From JBBPYC01 sp038200275 (lineage in GTDB: Bacteria; Pseudomonadota; Gammaproteobacteria; Burkholderiales; Burkholderiaceae_C): a stretch of 64,000 bases of DNA. Under the pieces are notes generated by a model that worked only from the letters and a program-made list of their open reading frames with translations, searched no databases and was not told the DNA's origin. Made by a program: the position numbers and the translations under genes. Each line of letters starts with the position of its first letter. Positions within the stretch are counted from its first letter, which is position 1. The stretch lies in contig JBBPYC010000059.1 in the NCBI GenBank assembly GCA_038200275.1, forward strand, positions 1 to 64,000, in the 5' to 3' direction. Shown here piece by piece: positions 26,269-34,307 of this stretch.

Positions 26269-26709
26269 ATGCCGGATCGCGGCTTGGTTTGGCAAGCGCT
26301 CGCCGATACGGTGCTGGTGCTGCACGTCGGCGTCGTGCTGTTCGTGGTGGTCGGGTTGCTGCTGGTGCTGGTTGGCAACGCATGCGGTTGGGGCTGGGTG
26401 AATCGCTGGTGGTTCCGTCTGGCGCACCTGGCGGCGATCGCGGTCGTTGTGGTGCAGTCGTGGTTCGGCTGGGTCTGTCCGCTTACGGCGCTGGAGATGT
26501 GGCTCAGGCGGCAGGCGGGCTCGACCATCTATGCGGGCGGCTTCATCGAGCACTGGCTCTCGCATGCGCTGTACTGGAACGCGCCAGCCTGGGTGTTCGG
26601 GTTGGCCTACAGCGTGTTCGGGCTGATCGTGGTGTGGAGCTGGCTCCGATTCCCACCGCGTCGGCCTGCTGATGGCAAGCTGCAACCGTTGGCTGGATCG
26701 TGCCGATAG
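26269..26709 (+). CDS. DUF2784 family membrane protein
   Basis: A 146-residue protein with four predicted membrane helices and the family pattern LVWQALADTVLVLHVGVVLF, RLAHLAAIAVVVVQSWFG, CPLTALEMWLRRQAG and FIEHWLSHALYW. The function of DUF2784 proteins is unknown. It begins 8 bp after the EamA gene, so the two are probably co-transcribed. Confidence 0.85.
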   Translation: MPDRGLVWQALADTVLVLHVGVVLFVVVGLLLVLVGNACGWGWVNRWWFRLAHLAAIAVVVVQSWFGWVCPLTALEMWLRRQAGSTIYAGGFIEHWLSHALYWNAPAWVFGLAYSVFGLIVVWSWLRFPPRRPADGKLQPLAGSCR

Positions 26710-26912
26710 ATCCTTGGGGGAAGGCGCGCAGACAGCGAAGTCAGGCTTGCCCACCGGACACCCACTTTGCGAACGCGCCTGCGGCGGCAAAGCCGCGGCA
26801 TCGATATGCTTCGCAGCCGCCTGTCACTTGGCAGCACCGCCGGTGCTGCAAATCCGCCACGCGCTGCAGCCGTCTTTCCTACCCATCCCAAAACAAAAAA
26901 GGTTTTCCCCTC

Positions 26913-28130
26913 ATGCGAAGTAGCAAGCGCCACCCCCTCGTCCGGTTGTCCAGATCGGTCCGCTTTTCCTGCCGTGCCGGCACGCTTGCGGCTGGGGTGA
27001 TCGCCGTTGCCGGGCTGGCCGCCTGCGCAGCCGGCTCGGCGATCGAATCCGGCTCAGCCATGCCAGGTACGGCCACTGCGCCAAAGCTGCCGGACGGCAT
27101 CGGTGTCGGTGTGGACACGGGCACCCGGTACAGCGCAGACGCTGATATGCAAGCCGTGCTCGATCAACTGGCCACACTCGGCGGCAAGCCGATCGAGATG
27201 CTCACGCCCGCACAGGCGCGCCTGCAGCCTTCGCCGGCCGATGCGGTGAAAGCGCTGTTGATCAAACAGGGCCGCTCGACCGAGCCGACCGACCTCGTGC
27301 CCGGCGTGACGAGCCGTGACCGCACCATTCCCGGCGCGGCCGGCCCGCTGCCCGTGCGCATCTACACACCGGAAGGCCCGGGGCCGTTTCCGGTGGTGGT
27401 CTACTTTCACGGCGGCGGCTGGGTCATTGCAGACAAGGACACCTACGACGGCGGCGCCCGCGGCATCGCCAAGGAAGCGAATGCGGTGGTGATGTCGGTC
27501 GACTACCGCAGGGCCCCGGAAGCCAGGTTCCCGGCCGCATGGAACGATTCGCTCGCCGCCTACCGCTGGGCCGCCAACAACGCGCGTGTGTTGAACGCCA
27601 AGCCCCGCGTGCTGGCGCTCGCGGGCGAGAGCGCTGGCGGCAATCTGGCACTGGCCACGGCCATTGCAGTCCGCGACGCGCGCCTGCCCAAGCCAGCGGC
27701 CGTGCTCGCGGTCTATCCGGTGGCGCAGACCGGCGACATGAGCACCGCTTCCTACGTCGACAGTGCCAGCGCCAAGCCGCTGAACAAACCAATGATCGAC
27801 TGGTTCGTCGACCAGCTGTTGGCCAACCCGACGCAGAAATCCGACAAGCGGCTGGACCTGGTGCATGCACAACTGGCCGGCTTGCCGCCGGTAACCATCA
27901 TCAATGCGCAAATCGATCCGCTGCGCGAAGACGGCGCGCTGCTGGCCAATGCGTTGACGGCCGCTGGCGTGCCCGTGGAACGCAAGGTATATGCGGGCAC
28001 CACGCATGAGTTTTTCGGCATGGCGGCGGTTGTGAATGACGCCAGGGATGCACAAGCCTTTGCGGGCGAGCGGCTGCGCAGTGCGTTCGAGCAGGCCCCT
28101 GCGACACCCGGCGTGAAGCGCCGGCGCTGA
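26913..28130 (+). CDS. Alpha/beta hydrolase of the hormone-sensitive-lipase family, probable lipoprotein
   Basis: A 405-residue esterase/lipase. The N-terminus has a basic stretch and a hydrophobic segment ending VAGLAACAAGS, a plausible lipobox. The oxyanion motif is YFHGGGWVIADKD (HGGGW) near residue 165, the nucleophile elbow is LAGESAGGNLALATA (GESAG), and the catalytic His is in GTTHEFFGMA near residue 363. It likely hydrolyses short-chain esters at the cell envelope. An intrinsic terminator follows about 110 bp downstream. Confidence 0.9.
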   Translation: MRSSKRHPLVRLSRSVRFSCRAGTLAAGVIAVAGLAACAAGSAIESGSAMPGTATAPKLPDGIGVGVDTGTRYSADADMQAVLDQLATLGGKPIEMLTPAQARLQPSPADAVKALLIKQGRSTEPTDLVPGVTSRDRTIPGAAGPLPVRIYTPEGPGPFPVVVYFHGGGWVIADKDTYDGGARGIAKEANAVVMSVDYRRAPEARFPAAWNDSLAAYRWAANNARVLNAKPRVLALAGESAGGNLALATAIAVRDARLPKPAAVLAVYPVAQTGDMSTASYVDSASAKPLNKPMIDWFVDQLLANPTQKSDKRLDLVHAQLAGLPPVTIINAQIDPLREDGALLANALTAAGVPVERKVYAGTTHEFFGMAAVVNDARDAQAFAGERLRSAFEQAPATPGVKRRR

Positions 28131-28239
28131 TTCGACCAGCTGCCGCCTGCGGACCCACGCAGGGGGCAAGCACGCGGATCGGCTTGGGGCGAACCGACCT
28201 GTTTGCTGCGCCGTAACCCCAAGCCTTCGCATCCCCCCG

Positions 28240-28276
28240 AGCGGCCCCGGTCAAAACCTCGGGGCCGCTTTTTTTT
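28240..28276 (+). terminator. Rho-independent terminator
   Basis: AGCGGCCCCG (28240-28249) pairs perfectly with CGGGGCCGCT (28260-28269), followed by TTTTTTT. It lies between the hydrolase and the SPFH gene and separates the two transcripts. Confidence 0.93.
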
Positions 28277-28352
28277 GCTTCGTGCAAAAAAGACTGGCCG
28301 CTATCATGAACCGATCTTTTTCCTGCGCTTTGCAACCACCGAAGGACACGCC

Positions 28353-29390
28353 ATGGCCCTGATGGATTTCATCAAGAAGCAGTTCATCGATGTCATTCAA
28401 TGGATCGAAACCGATGACGACACATTGGCTTGGCGGTTCCCGATGGCGGACCAGGAGATTCAAAACGGTGCTTCGCTCACGGTGCGCGAATCGCAGCTGG
28501 CGCTGTTCGTCGACGAGGGAAAGATCGCCGACGTGTTTGGCCCCGGCCGCTACACCTTGACGACGCAGACGCTGCCGGTGCTCACGTACCTGAAGAACTG
28601 GGACAAGCTGTTCGAGTCCCCGTTCAAAAGCGACGTCTATTTTTTTTCCACGCGCCAGCAGATCGATCAGAAGTGGGGCACGTCGCAGCCGATCTCGATC
28701 CGCGACAAGGAATTCGGTGCGGTGCGCCTGCGTGCGTTCGGCAACTACACATACCGTGTGGCCGACCCGAAGCGGTTTCATACCGAGCTGTCGGGCACGC
28801 GTGGTGAATACAGCACCGAAGACCTGAACGGCCAGTTGCGCGGCCTGGTGCTGCAAAACATCAGCAATGCGATCGCATCGAGCGAGATCGCTTTTCTGGA
28901 TCTGGCGGCCAACCAGTTGCAGTTCGCGGCAGCGCTGGTGCAGCAGCTGTCGCCCGAGTTCGACAAACTCGGTCTGAAGCTCGAAGCGTTGCAGGTGCAA
29001 AACGTCTCGCTGCCCGAAGAGTTGCAAAAGATCCTCGACCAGAAGATCGGCATGGGCATGGTCGGCAACGACATGGGCAAGTTCATCCAGTACCAGACCG
29101 GCCAGGCGATTCCGCGCATGGCCGAAGGCGGTGGGGGCGGCAGTGGCATCGCGGGCGATGCAATGGGGCTTGGCGCAGGCGTCGCCATGGGGCAGGTGCT
29201 GGCACAGAACCTGGCGGCCGGGTTGCAGGGCGCCACAGCGGGCGCACAGCAGCAGCCGGCCGCACAACCCGTTCGCGCGGAAGATGTGATGGCGACGCTC
29301 GAGAAACTTGGCGAGCTCAAATCCAAGGGCATCCTGACGCAGCAGGAGTTCGATGACAAGAAGGTCGAGCTGCTCAAGAAGCTGGTCTGA
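28353..29390 (+). CDS. SPFH domain protein with C-terminal SHOCT domain
   Basis: A 345-residue protein starting at ATG after GAAGGA. Residues about 20-240 are an SPFH/band-7-like domain of the 'virion core protein' type (LTVRESQLALFVDEGKIADV, GRYTLTTQTLPVLTYLK). A Gly-rich linker follows, and the C-terminus is a SHOCT motif (LEKLGELKSKGILTQQEFDDK). No long N-terminal membrane anchor is seen. It heads a run with DUF4178 and DUF350 genes, a frequent bacterial neighbourhood linked to membrane stress and to a spermidine-synthase-like enzyme. Function is unknown. Confidence 0.88.
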   Translation: MALMDFIKKQFIDVIQWIETDDDTLAWRFPMADQEIQNGASLTVRESQLALFVDEGKIADVFGPGRYTLTTQTLPVLTYLKNWDKLFESPFKSDVYFFSTRQQIDQKWGTSQPISIRDKEFGAVRLRAFGNYTYRVADPKRFHTELSGTRGEYSTEDLNGQLRGLVLQNISNAIASSEIAFLDLAANQLQFAAALVQQLSPEFDKLGLKLEALQVQNVSLPEELQKILDQKIGMGMVGNDMGKFIQYQTGQAIPRMAEGGGGGSGIAGDAMGLGAGVAMGQVLAQNLAAGLQGATAGAQQQPAAQPVRAEDVMATLEKLGELKSKGILTQQEFDDKKVELLKKLV

Positions 29391-29565
29391 CGGCTGCCGG
29401 GCGCATGCGGCACATGGCGTCTTGCCGATCGAACATCGAGTCTTCTGCTGTGCAGCGTAGCGTGCCGCCGGCGAGCTGCGGCGGGCGATGCGTTACCGAT
29501 AAGCGCGCGCCAGGACGCTTGCCGCGGGTCATGCTTTTCGGCGTGCTCCAACACCAATAGCCCGC

Positions 29566-31119
29566 TTGGCCACCGACCCAACCCAGCGCGTCTACCGCGC
29601 CCCGTGCCCCGGCTGCGGCGCGCCGGTCGTGTTCCGCAGCGCACAGTCGAGCTTCGCGGTCTGCAGCTATTGCCAGAGCACGGTCGTGCGCCAGGGCGAC
29701 GTGCTTTCGCGCATCGGCCGCATGGCCGAGCTGTTCGACGACTTCAGCCCGCTGCAGTTGATGACCAGCGGAACACTGCCCGGTGCCGGCGCCTTCACGC
29801 TGGTGGGCCGGCTGCAGTACCAGTCGGACACTGGGCCCTGGACCGAATGGCATGCGTTGTTCGACGCTGACGGTTCGAGCGGCCTGCTGGGCGAAGACAA
29901 CGGCGCGTTCGTGTTCAGCCGAACGGCGGGCCGCACATCGAGCAACGGCAACGGCGGATTCGATCTGGACGCCGCGGCCGCCGCGCCCGCCTGGTCGCGC
30001 GAACTGCCGGCGGCCGAGTACCTGCGCATCGGCAACACGACCGCGATCGAAGGCAAGCTGTTCACCGTGACGGCGAATCGGCCGATCACGCTGGTCGCTG
30101 CGCAAGGTGAGTTGCCGCGGCTGCCCACGTTGGGCCAGCCGTTCGCTGCCGTGGAGCTGCGGGCGCCCGATGGCGAGGTGCTGACGATCGAATACGACCG
30201 CGTGGTGCCGACCGTGTCGCGTGGCCGCTCGGTGCAATTGCAAGGCCTGCAACTCACCGGCCTGAAGGACGAGTCGGCAAGGGAAGAAAAAGGTCGCCAG
30301 TTCGACTGCCCGAACTGCGGCGCGCCGGTCACCGTCAAGCTGCAGTCGACCAAAAGCATCACCTGTGCATCGTGCGGCAGCATCGTCGACCTGAGCGCCG
30401 GCATCGGCGCCGAGCTGCGGCACGCCGAGCAGGACGCGCCAGTGCAGCCGTTGATCCGCCTGGGCACTGAAGGCCGCATGCAAGGGGTGAGCTGGCAGGT
30501 GGTCGGCTTTCAGCATCGCATGGGGCGCGCTGCGGGCGATGACGAATCGTTTGGTTGGAGCGAATACCTGCTGTTCAATGGCCAGCGCGGTTTCTCATTC
30601 CTGGTGGATTCGGAAGAAGGCTGGAGCTTGCTGCGGCCGACCACCGGCGCGCCGCAATTGAAACGCCGCAACGCGAACAGCGCGAGCTACCTGGGCACCG
30701 CTTATGAGCTCAAGTACAGCTACGACGCGACCACCGATTACGTCGCCGGCGAGTTTTATTGGCCCGTGCAGCGCGGCCAGAGGACGTTCAACCGCGATTT
30801 CGCCAACGGCCCGAGCCTGCTGACCGCTGAGCAGACACCGACGGAGCTGACCTGGTCGGTCGGCGGCATGGTCGCGGCCAGTGCAGTGGCTGAAGCGTTC
30901 GGACTCGACGCCACCCAGCCCGGGTTCGCCAAAAAACGCGACGTGCTGCCGTTCAGCGCGGCGCCACAACTCAGCATCGGCTTCGTGCTTGCAATTCTGC
31001 TGCTGATGATCGTGCTGGGGGGGTTGCTCAGCATGTGCTCAAACAGCGACCGCAGCGGCTACTCACGCAGCTCAGGCGGCTCTTACGGCGGTTATTCGAC
31101 CGGTGGCGGGCACAAGTGA
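29566..31119 (+). CDS. DUF4178 protein with two zinc ribbons and a C-terminal membrane anchor
   Basis: A 517-residue protein with an internal duplication. The first unit opens with the zinc ribbon CPGCGAPVVFRSAQSSFAVC and a DUF4178 domain (FTLVGRLQYQSDTGPWTEW). The second opens with CPNCGAPVTVKLQSTKSITC near residue 246 and a DUF4178 domain (WSEYLLFNGQRGFSFLVDSE). One membrane helix (FVLAILLLMIVLGGLLSMC) precedes a Gly/Ser/Tyr-rich tail. The start is TTG at 29566, since the first zinc ribbon begins about 13 residues later and an in-frame stop lies just upstream. Function is unknown. Confidence 0.88.
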   Translation: MATDPTQRVYRAPCPGCGAPVVFRSAQSSFAVCSYCQSTVVRQGDVLSRIGRMAELFDDFSPLQLMTSGTLPGAGAFTLVGRLQYQSDTGPWTEWHALFDADGSSGLLGEDNGAFVFSRTAGRTSSNGNGGFDLDAAAAAPAWSRELPAAEYLRIGNTTAIEGKLFTVTANRPITLVAAQGELPRLPTLGQPFAAVELRAPDGEVLTIEYDRVVPTVSRGRSVQLQGLQLTGLKDESAREEKGRQFDCPNCGAPVTVKLQSTKSITCASCGSIVDLSAGIGAELRHAEQDAPVQPLIRLGTEGRMQGVSWQVVGFQHRMGRAAGDDESFGWSEYLLFNGQRGFSFLVDSEEGWSLLRPTTGAPQLKRRNANSASYLGTAYELKYSYDATTDYVAGEFYWPVQRGQRTFNRDFANGPSLLTAEQTPTELTWSVGGMVAASAVAEAFGLDATQPGFAKKRDVLPFSAAPQLSIGFVLAILLLMIVLGGLLSMCSNSDRSGYSRSSGGSYGGYSTGGGHK

Positions 31120-31185
31120 CGCGCGGTGCTGCAACGGGCGCTGAAGTGCTTGCCTTTTCTCTCTTAACGCACAAGGAGACTTTTC

Positions 31186-31407
31186 ATGACCTTTGAATGG
31201 CTGCGCGCCAGCGCCGTGCTCGGCTCGATCCTGTTCGCGCTGATCGGCGTGCTGGTGTTCTGGCTCTCGTTTCTGGTGCTCGACAAGCTCACACCGTACC
31301 GGCTCTGGGAAGAACTGGTCGAAAAGCAGAACGTCGCCCTGGGGATCGTGGTGGGTGCGATGGCGCTCGGTATCTCGATCATCGTGGCGGCAGCGATCCA
31401 CGGCTGA
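31186..31407 (+). CDS. DUF350 family small membrane protein (YjfL-like)
   Basis: A 73-residue protein with two membrane helices (VLGSILFALIGVLVFWLSFL and LGIVVGAMALGISIIVAAAI) joined by a charged loop. This is one DUF350 unit; E. coli YjfL carries two. AAGGAGAC precedes the ATG. It is the last gene of the SPFH-DUF4178-DUF350 run. In other genomes DUF350 is often followed by a spermidine-synthase-like gene; here that enzyme is about 16 kb away. Confidence 0.9.
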   Translation: MTFEWLRASAVLGSILFALIGVLVFWLSFLVLDKLTPYRLWEELVEKQNVALGIVVGAMALGISIIVAAAIHG

Positions 31408-31500
31408 GCAAGTCTGTCGCACCGATTGGCGGTGCGCTCGCGACGTCGAGTGGGTGAGCGCTGGGGAGCTGCCCCCCTTTTTTCGACCGCACGCGCCAAA

Positions 31501-31715
31501 CTGTCTCTTATCTATTTCATTGAATTCAAATAGTAGTAGTAGATAGAGGATGCCATCGGTTGTGGACAACCGCTGTTAGTTGTGCCGGATCAACGCACTT
31601 GGAATCAGCCAGCCCTGTGCACACTAAGGTCGCATACCAACAGCGCAAAGTGGACAAAATCCGCGCCCGACAACAAGCTGTGGACAACTAGGGAACTATT
31701 CAAAAGTTATACACA
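31501..31715 (-). other. Replication-origin-like module B: inverted, diverged copy of module A
   Basis: Read on the minus strand, the order matches module A: TGTGTATAA (31707-31715), TTGTCCACA (31679-31687), TTGTCCACT (31649-31657), TTGTCCACA (31561-31569), CTACTACTACTA (31531-31542), then the AT-rich TTTGAATTCAATGAAATAG. Gaps are 19, 21, 79 and 18 bp, the same as in A at every step, although spacers match only about half to two-thirds. The unit spans 185 bp from first box to last trio in both copies. It lies in a convergent gap (DUF350 rightward, malonyl-CoA decarboxylase leftward). The rest of 31408-31870 holds no recognised gene. Confidence 0.7.
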
Positions 31716-31870
31716 GGTTTTTAAAAAATGTTCGGACAGCGGTTTGAAATCGTGCATGTCCGGCCTGGTAGGTGCGCTGACACGAACCGTTCAGACGCAC
31801 CGAAGCCGCTGCAGGACGCAGCTTTTCAGTCGGATGAGAAGGGGCCGGACCGTGTCCGTCTGGCAGCGCG

Positions 31871-33298
31871 TCAGTCGCGCGTGAGTCGCCGCACCGCAGA
31901 CGAGCAGGCCACTTCGCCGGTGCTTGCGTACGCCTCGTGGTTGCGTTCAATGTCGTCGAGCGCGTAGAGGTAGTTCACCATCACGCCCCACGAATTCTTC
32001 AAGCCGCGCACGCTTGAGTCGGCAGCCGCGTGGATGCGCTCGAGCCGGGCGCCGTTGCCCAGGTGAAAACGTGCCACCGGGTCGAGCGCACCGCCACGCG
32101 GGGACGGCTGCGTGAGATAGCGCGCCGCGATCTGCGTCAGCACGGCGCGCTGCTTCGGGTCGGTCAGCTCCATGCCGGCTTCGAGGCTTTCGACCAGCGC
32201 CAGTTGTTCCGAAGTCAGCGGCCCGGATTTGACCCCTGCCGTGTCCCGGCTTGGCGCATCGGTGCTGGACGGCGCGGCCTTGCTGCGCGGTGCAGTCACG
32301 GTCATTTGCGCTACTGAAATTGAAGCAATAGGTGCAGGCAGTGCAAGCGTCTCGGTGGGTTTTGGCTTGTTTTTTTGCTCGAGCTGCTGCACCGCCCAGC
32401 GCCGCAGGCCCGGCACCGGCGACAAGGTGACGAAGGTGCGCAGGCCGCGCAGTTCCTGCCGCAGGTCTTCCACCACCTGCTTGATCAAAAAATTGCCGAA
32501 CGAGATGCCGCGCAGGCCGGTGTGGCAGTTCGAGATCGAATAGAACACGGCCGTTTTCGCATCGTTCGGATTCACCGGCTTGCGCTCCGGCGCGAGGATC
32601 GCGTCGATCGAGTCCGGCAGATCCATCGTGAGCGCGACTTCGACAAAGATCAGCGGCTCGTTTTGAATCGCGGGGTGGAAGAAGCCGTAGAGCCGCCGGT
32701 CCGGTGTGCCGACCCGGCCGCGCAGGTCGTCCCAGCTCGTGATCTCATGCACCGCCTCATACGCGATGATGTGCTCCAGGGTTTCGGCCGCAGTCGACCA
32801 GTCGATCCGGCGCAGCTCCAGAAAACCACGGTTGAACCAGGAGCCGAGCAAGTGCTTGAAATCGCGGTCGAGGTCGCGCAGTTCGGGCTTCGCGGCGGCT
32901 GCATCTAGCAAGTCGCGCCGCATCGCGACCAGCGCGGCGGTGCCGCCAGGCGCGCGGTTCAGCCGCCGCACCAGCTCCTGCGTTTGCGGCTCGGACGCGA
33001 AGTGCAGCTCCCGGCACAGCCGCTGCGGGTCGTTCGCAAAGCGCTCCAGCACTTTTTGAATTCGCTGCGTGTCCCCACTGAAGCGCGCGAGCAACTGCTC
33101 GAAAAACGTCGCCTTGGCGTCTGGTTTCAGTGCGCGATAAGCGTCCAGCACATCAATCGCGCTGGCCATGCCGGTCGCCTCGCCTTTGCCGCGCAGCACC
33201 GCCTCGCACAGGTCGATCAGTTCGGGTGAACGGCTCTCGCTGGAGCCGCGCAATTGTCGGCCGGCGTCGGCGATGCGTTTGAGCAGGTCGTTGAGCAC
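31871..33298 (-). CDS. Malonyl-CoA decarboxylase
   Basis: A 475-residue enzyme that converts malonyl-CoA to acetyl-CoA and CO2. An N-terminal helical domain (residues about 1-120) precedes the GNAT-like catalytic domain. Conserved segments are KHLLGSWFNRGFLELRRIDW, YGFFHPAIQNEPLIFVEVAL near residue 205, and SISNCHTGLRGISFGNFLIK near residue 255. A Lys/Pro/Ser/Thr-rich insert (around residues 300-355) is longer than I would expect for the family. There is no malonate operon around it, so it may serve malonyl-CoA turnover. It is convergent toward module B. Confidence 0.92.
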   Translation of the reverse strand: MLNDLLKRIADAGRQLRGSSESRSPELIDLCEAVLRGKGEATGMASAIDVLDAYRALKPDAKATFFEQLLARFSGDTQRIQKVLERFANDPQRLCRELHFASEPQTQELVRRLNRAPGGTAALVAMRRDLLDAAAAKPELRDLDRDFKHLLGSWFNRGFLELRRIDWSTAAETLEHIIAYEAVHEITSWDDLRGRVGTPDRRLYGFFHPAIQNEPLIFVEVALTMDLPDSIDAILAPERKPVNPNDAKTAVFYSISNCHTGLRGISFGNFLIKQVVEDLRQELRGLRTFVTLSPVPGLRRWAVQQLEQKNKPKPTETLALPAPIASISVAQMTVTAPRSKAAPSSTDAPSRDTAGVKSGPLTSEQLALVESLEAGMELTDPKQRAVLTQIAARYLTQPSPRGGALDPVARFHLGNGARLERIHAAADSSVRGLKNSWGVMVNYLYALDDIERNHEAYASTGEVACSSAVRRLTRD

Positions 33299-33683
33299 GG
33301 CAGTGGGTTCCTTTGGTTGAGGCAGACCGCCTCACGCAGCGCAGCGGCTGCGCGTTCATCGAATGTCAAACGATTATTGTGCAATGGCAACGCGCCAGTG
33401 AAGCAAGCAAAGGACATGCGCGAATCGCATGTAGAGGTGCCGGTGGCGGTTGCCGCATCGGTTGCGCCAAGGCTTGAAAGCATCGGTCGATGCCCGGTGT
33501 GTCTCTGCCCACTCCTTGGCTGCAAGTTGCCGCGTCCTTGCCCAAGTTGTGCAGCAACGCAGCGTGCAACGCTTGCCGGTTGCCTTTTGGGCGCTTTTGC
33601 CAGCACGGCAACGGACCCCTTTGTGCACCAGAATGGCGAAGCCGGGCCATCTATCTACACCCAGGGCCCAAGGAGACATCGCC
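33299..33683. other. Intergenic region, no gene recognised
   Basis: A 385-bp gap between the divergent malonyl-CoA decarboxylase and VOC genes, presumably holding both promoters. Open frames on both strands lack any recognisable domain; none is called. Confidence 0.4.
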
Positions 33684-34076
33684 ATGCTGATCGGACTGTT
33701 GAACCATTTCACGTTGAAATGTCGGGTCGAAGACCTCGAGCCGCTGAAAACTTTCTACGGCTCGGTGCTCGGCCTGACCGAAGGGCCGCGGCCGGGCTTC
33801 GAATTTCCCGGCGCCTGGCTCTACAGCGGCGGCCAGGCGACCGTGCATTTGGCCGCGCGGCTGGACGAAGCGGCAGCGCCAGCCACCGGTCCGCTCGATC
33901 ACATTTCATTCAACGGCCAGGACATTGAAGCGATGCGAAAGCGCCTGGCAGACCTCGGCATCGCGTTCGGCGAGTCGCCCGTGCCGGGCTTTCCGCTGCA
34001 CCAGATTTTTCTGAAAGACCCGGTCGGATTGAAAGTGGAGATCACCTATCGCACCGATGAAGAAGCGGCGCTCTGA
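33684..34076 (+). CDS. VOC (glyoxalase/bleomycin resistance) family protein
   Basis: A 130-residue metal-dependent-type fold with the two-repeat VOC layout: FTLKCRVEDLEPLKTFYGSV near the start, VHLAARLDE in the middle and IFLKDPVGLKVEITYRTDE at the end. AAGGAGA lies 7 bases before the ATG. The first and last beta strands carry His and Glu residues that could bind metal (NHF, KVEI). The substrate is unknown. Monocistronic. Confidence 0.9.
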   Translation: MLIGLLNHFTLKCRVEDLEPLKTFYGSVLGLTEGPRPGFEFPGAWLYSGGQATVHLAARLDEAAAPATGPLDHISFNGQDIEAMRKRLADLGIAFGESPVPGFPLHQIFLKDPVGLKVEITYRTDEEAAL

Positions 34077-34198
34077 GCATCGCAAGCCAGATTGTGCGGA
34101 TTGCCGATGCCGCTACAAAATCCGGCTGAGGATCCATCCCAAGAAGCTCAGGCTGCTCACGGCGCTGCATGCTGCGCGCGCCGTTTGAAGCAAGCGCA

Positions 34199-34303
34199 CT
34201 TCATTCCGGCAGGGGCCGCGGAGCTGGCTTCGCCAGTCCGCAGGCGCCGCCCCCGGTGGGGGGAAGGCGAAAGCCGACCGAAGGCAGCGAAGCCTGGGGG
34301 AAG
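34199..34303 (-). repeat. Dispersed intergenic repeat, copy 2 (about 105 bp, inverted)
   Basis: On the minus strand the block reads CCCCCAGGCTTCGCT, GCCTTCGGTCGGCTTTCG, CCCCCCACCGGGGGCGGC, GGCGAAGCC and CCCCTGCCGGAATGAAG, matching copy 1 at 21220-21323 along its whole length. It lies between the VOC gene and the 3' end of the gamma-glutamyltransferase gene. Copies are 13 kb apart in opposite orientation. Confidence 0.85.
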
Positions 34304-34307
34304 AGCT

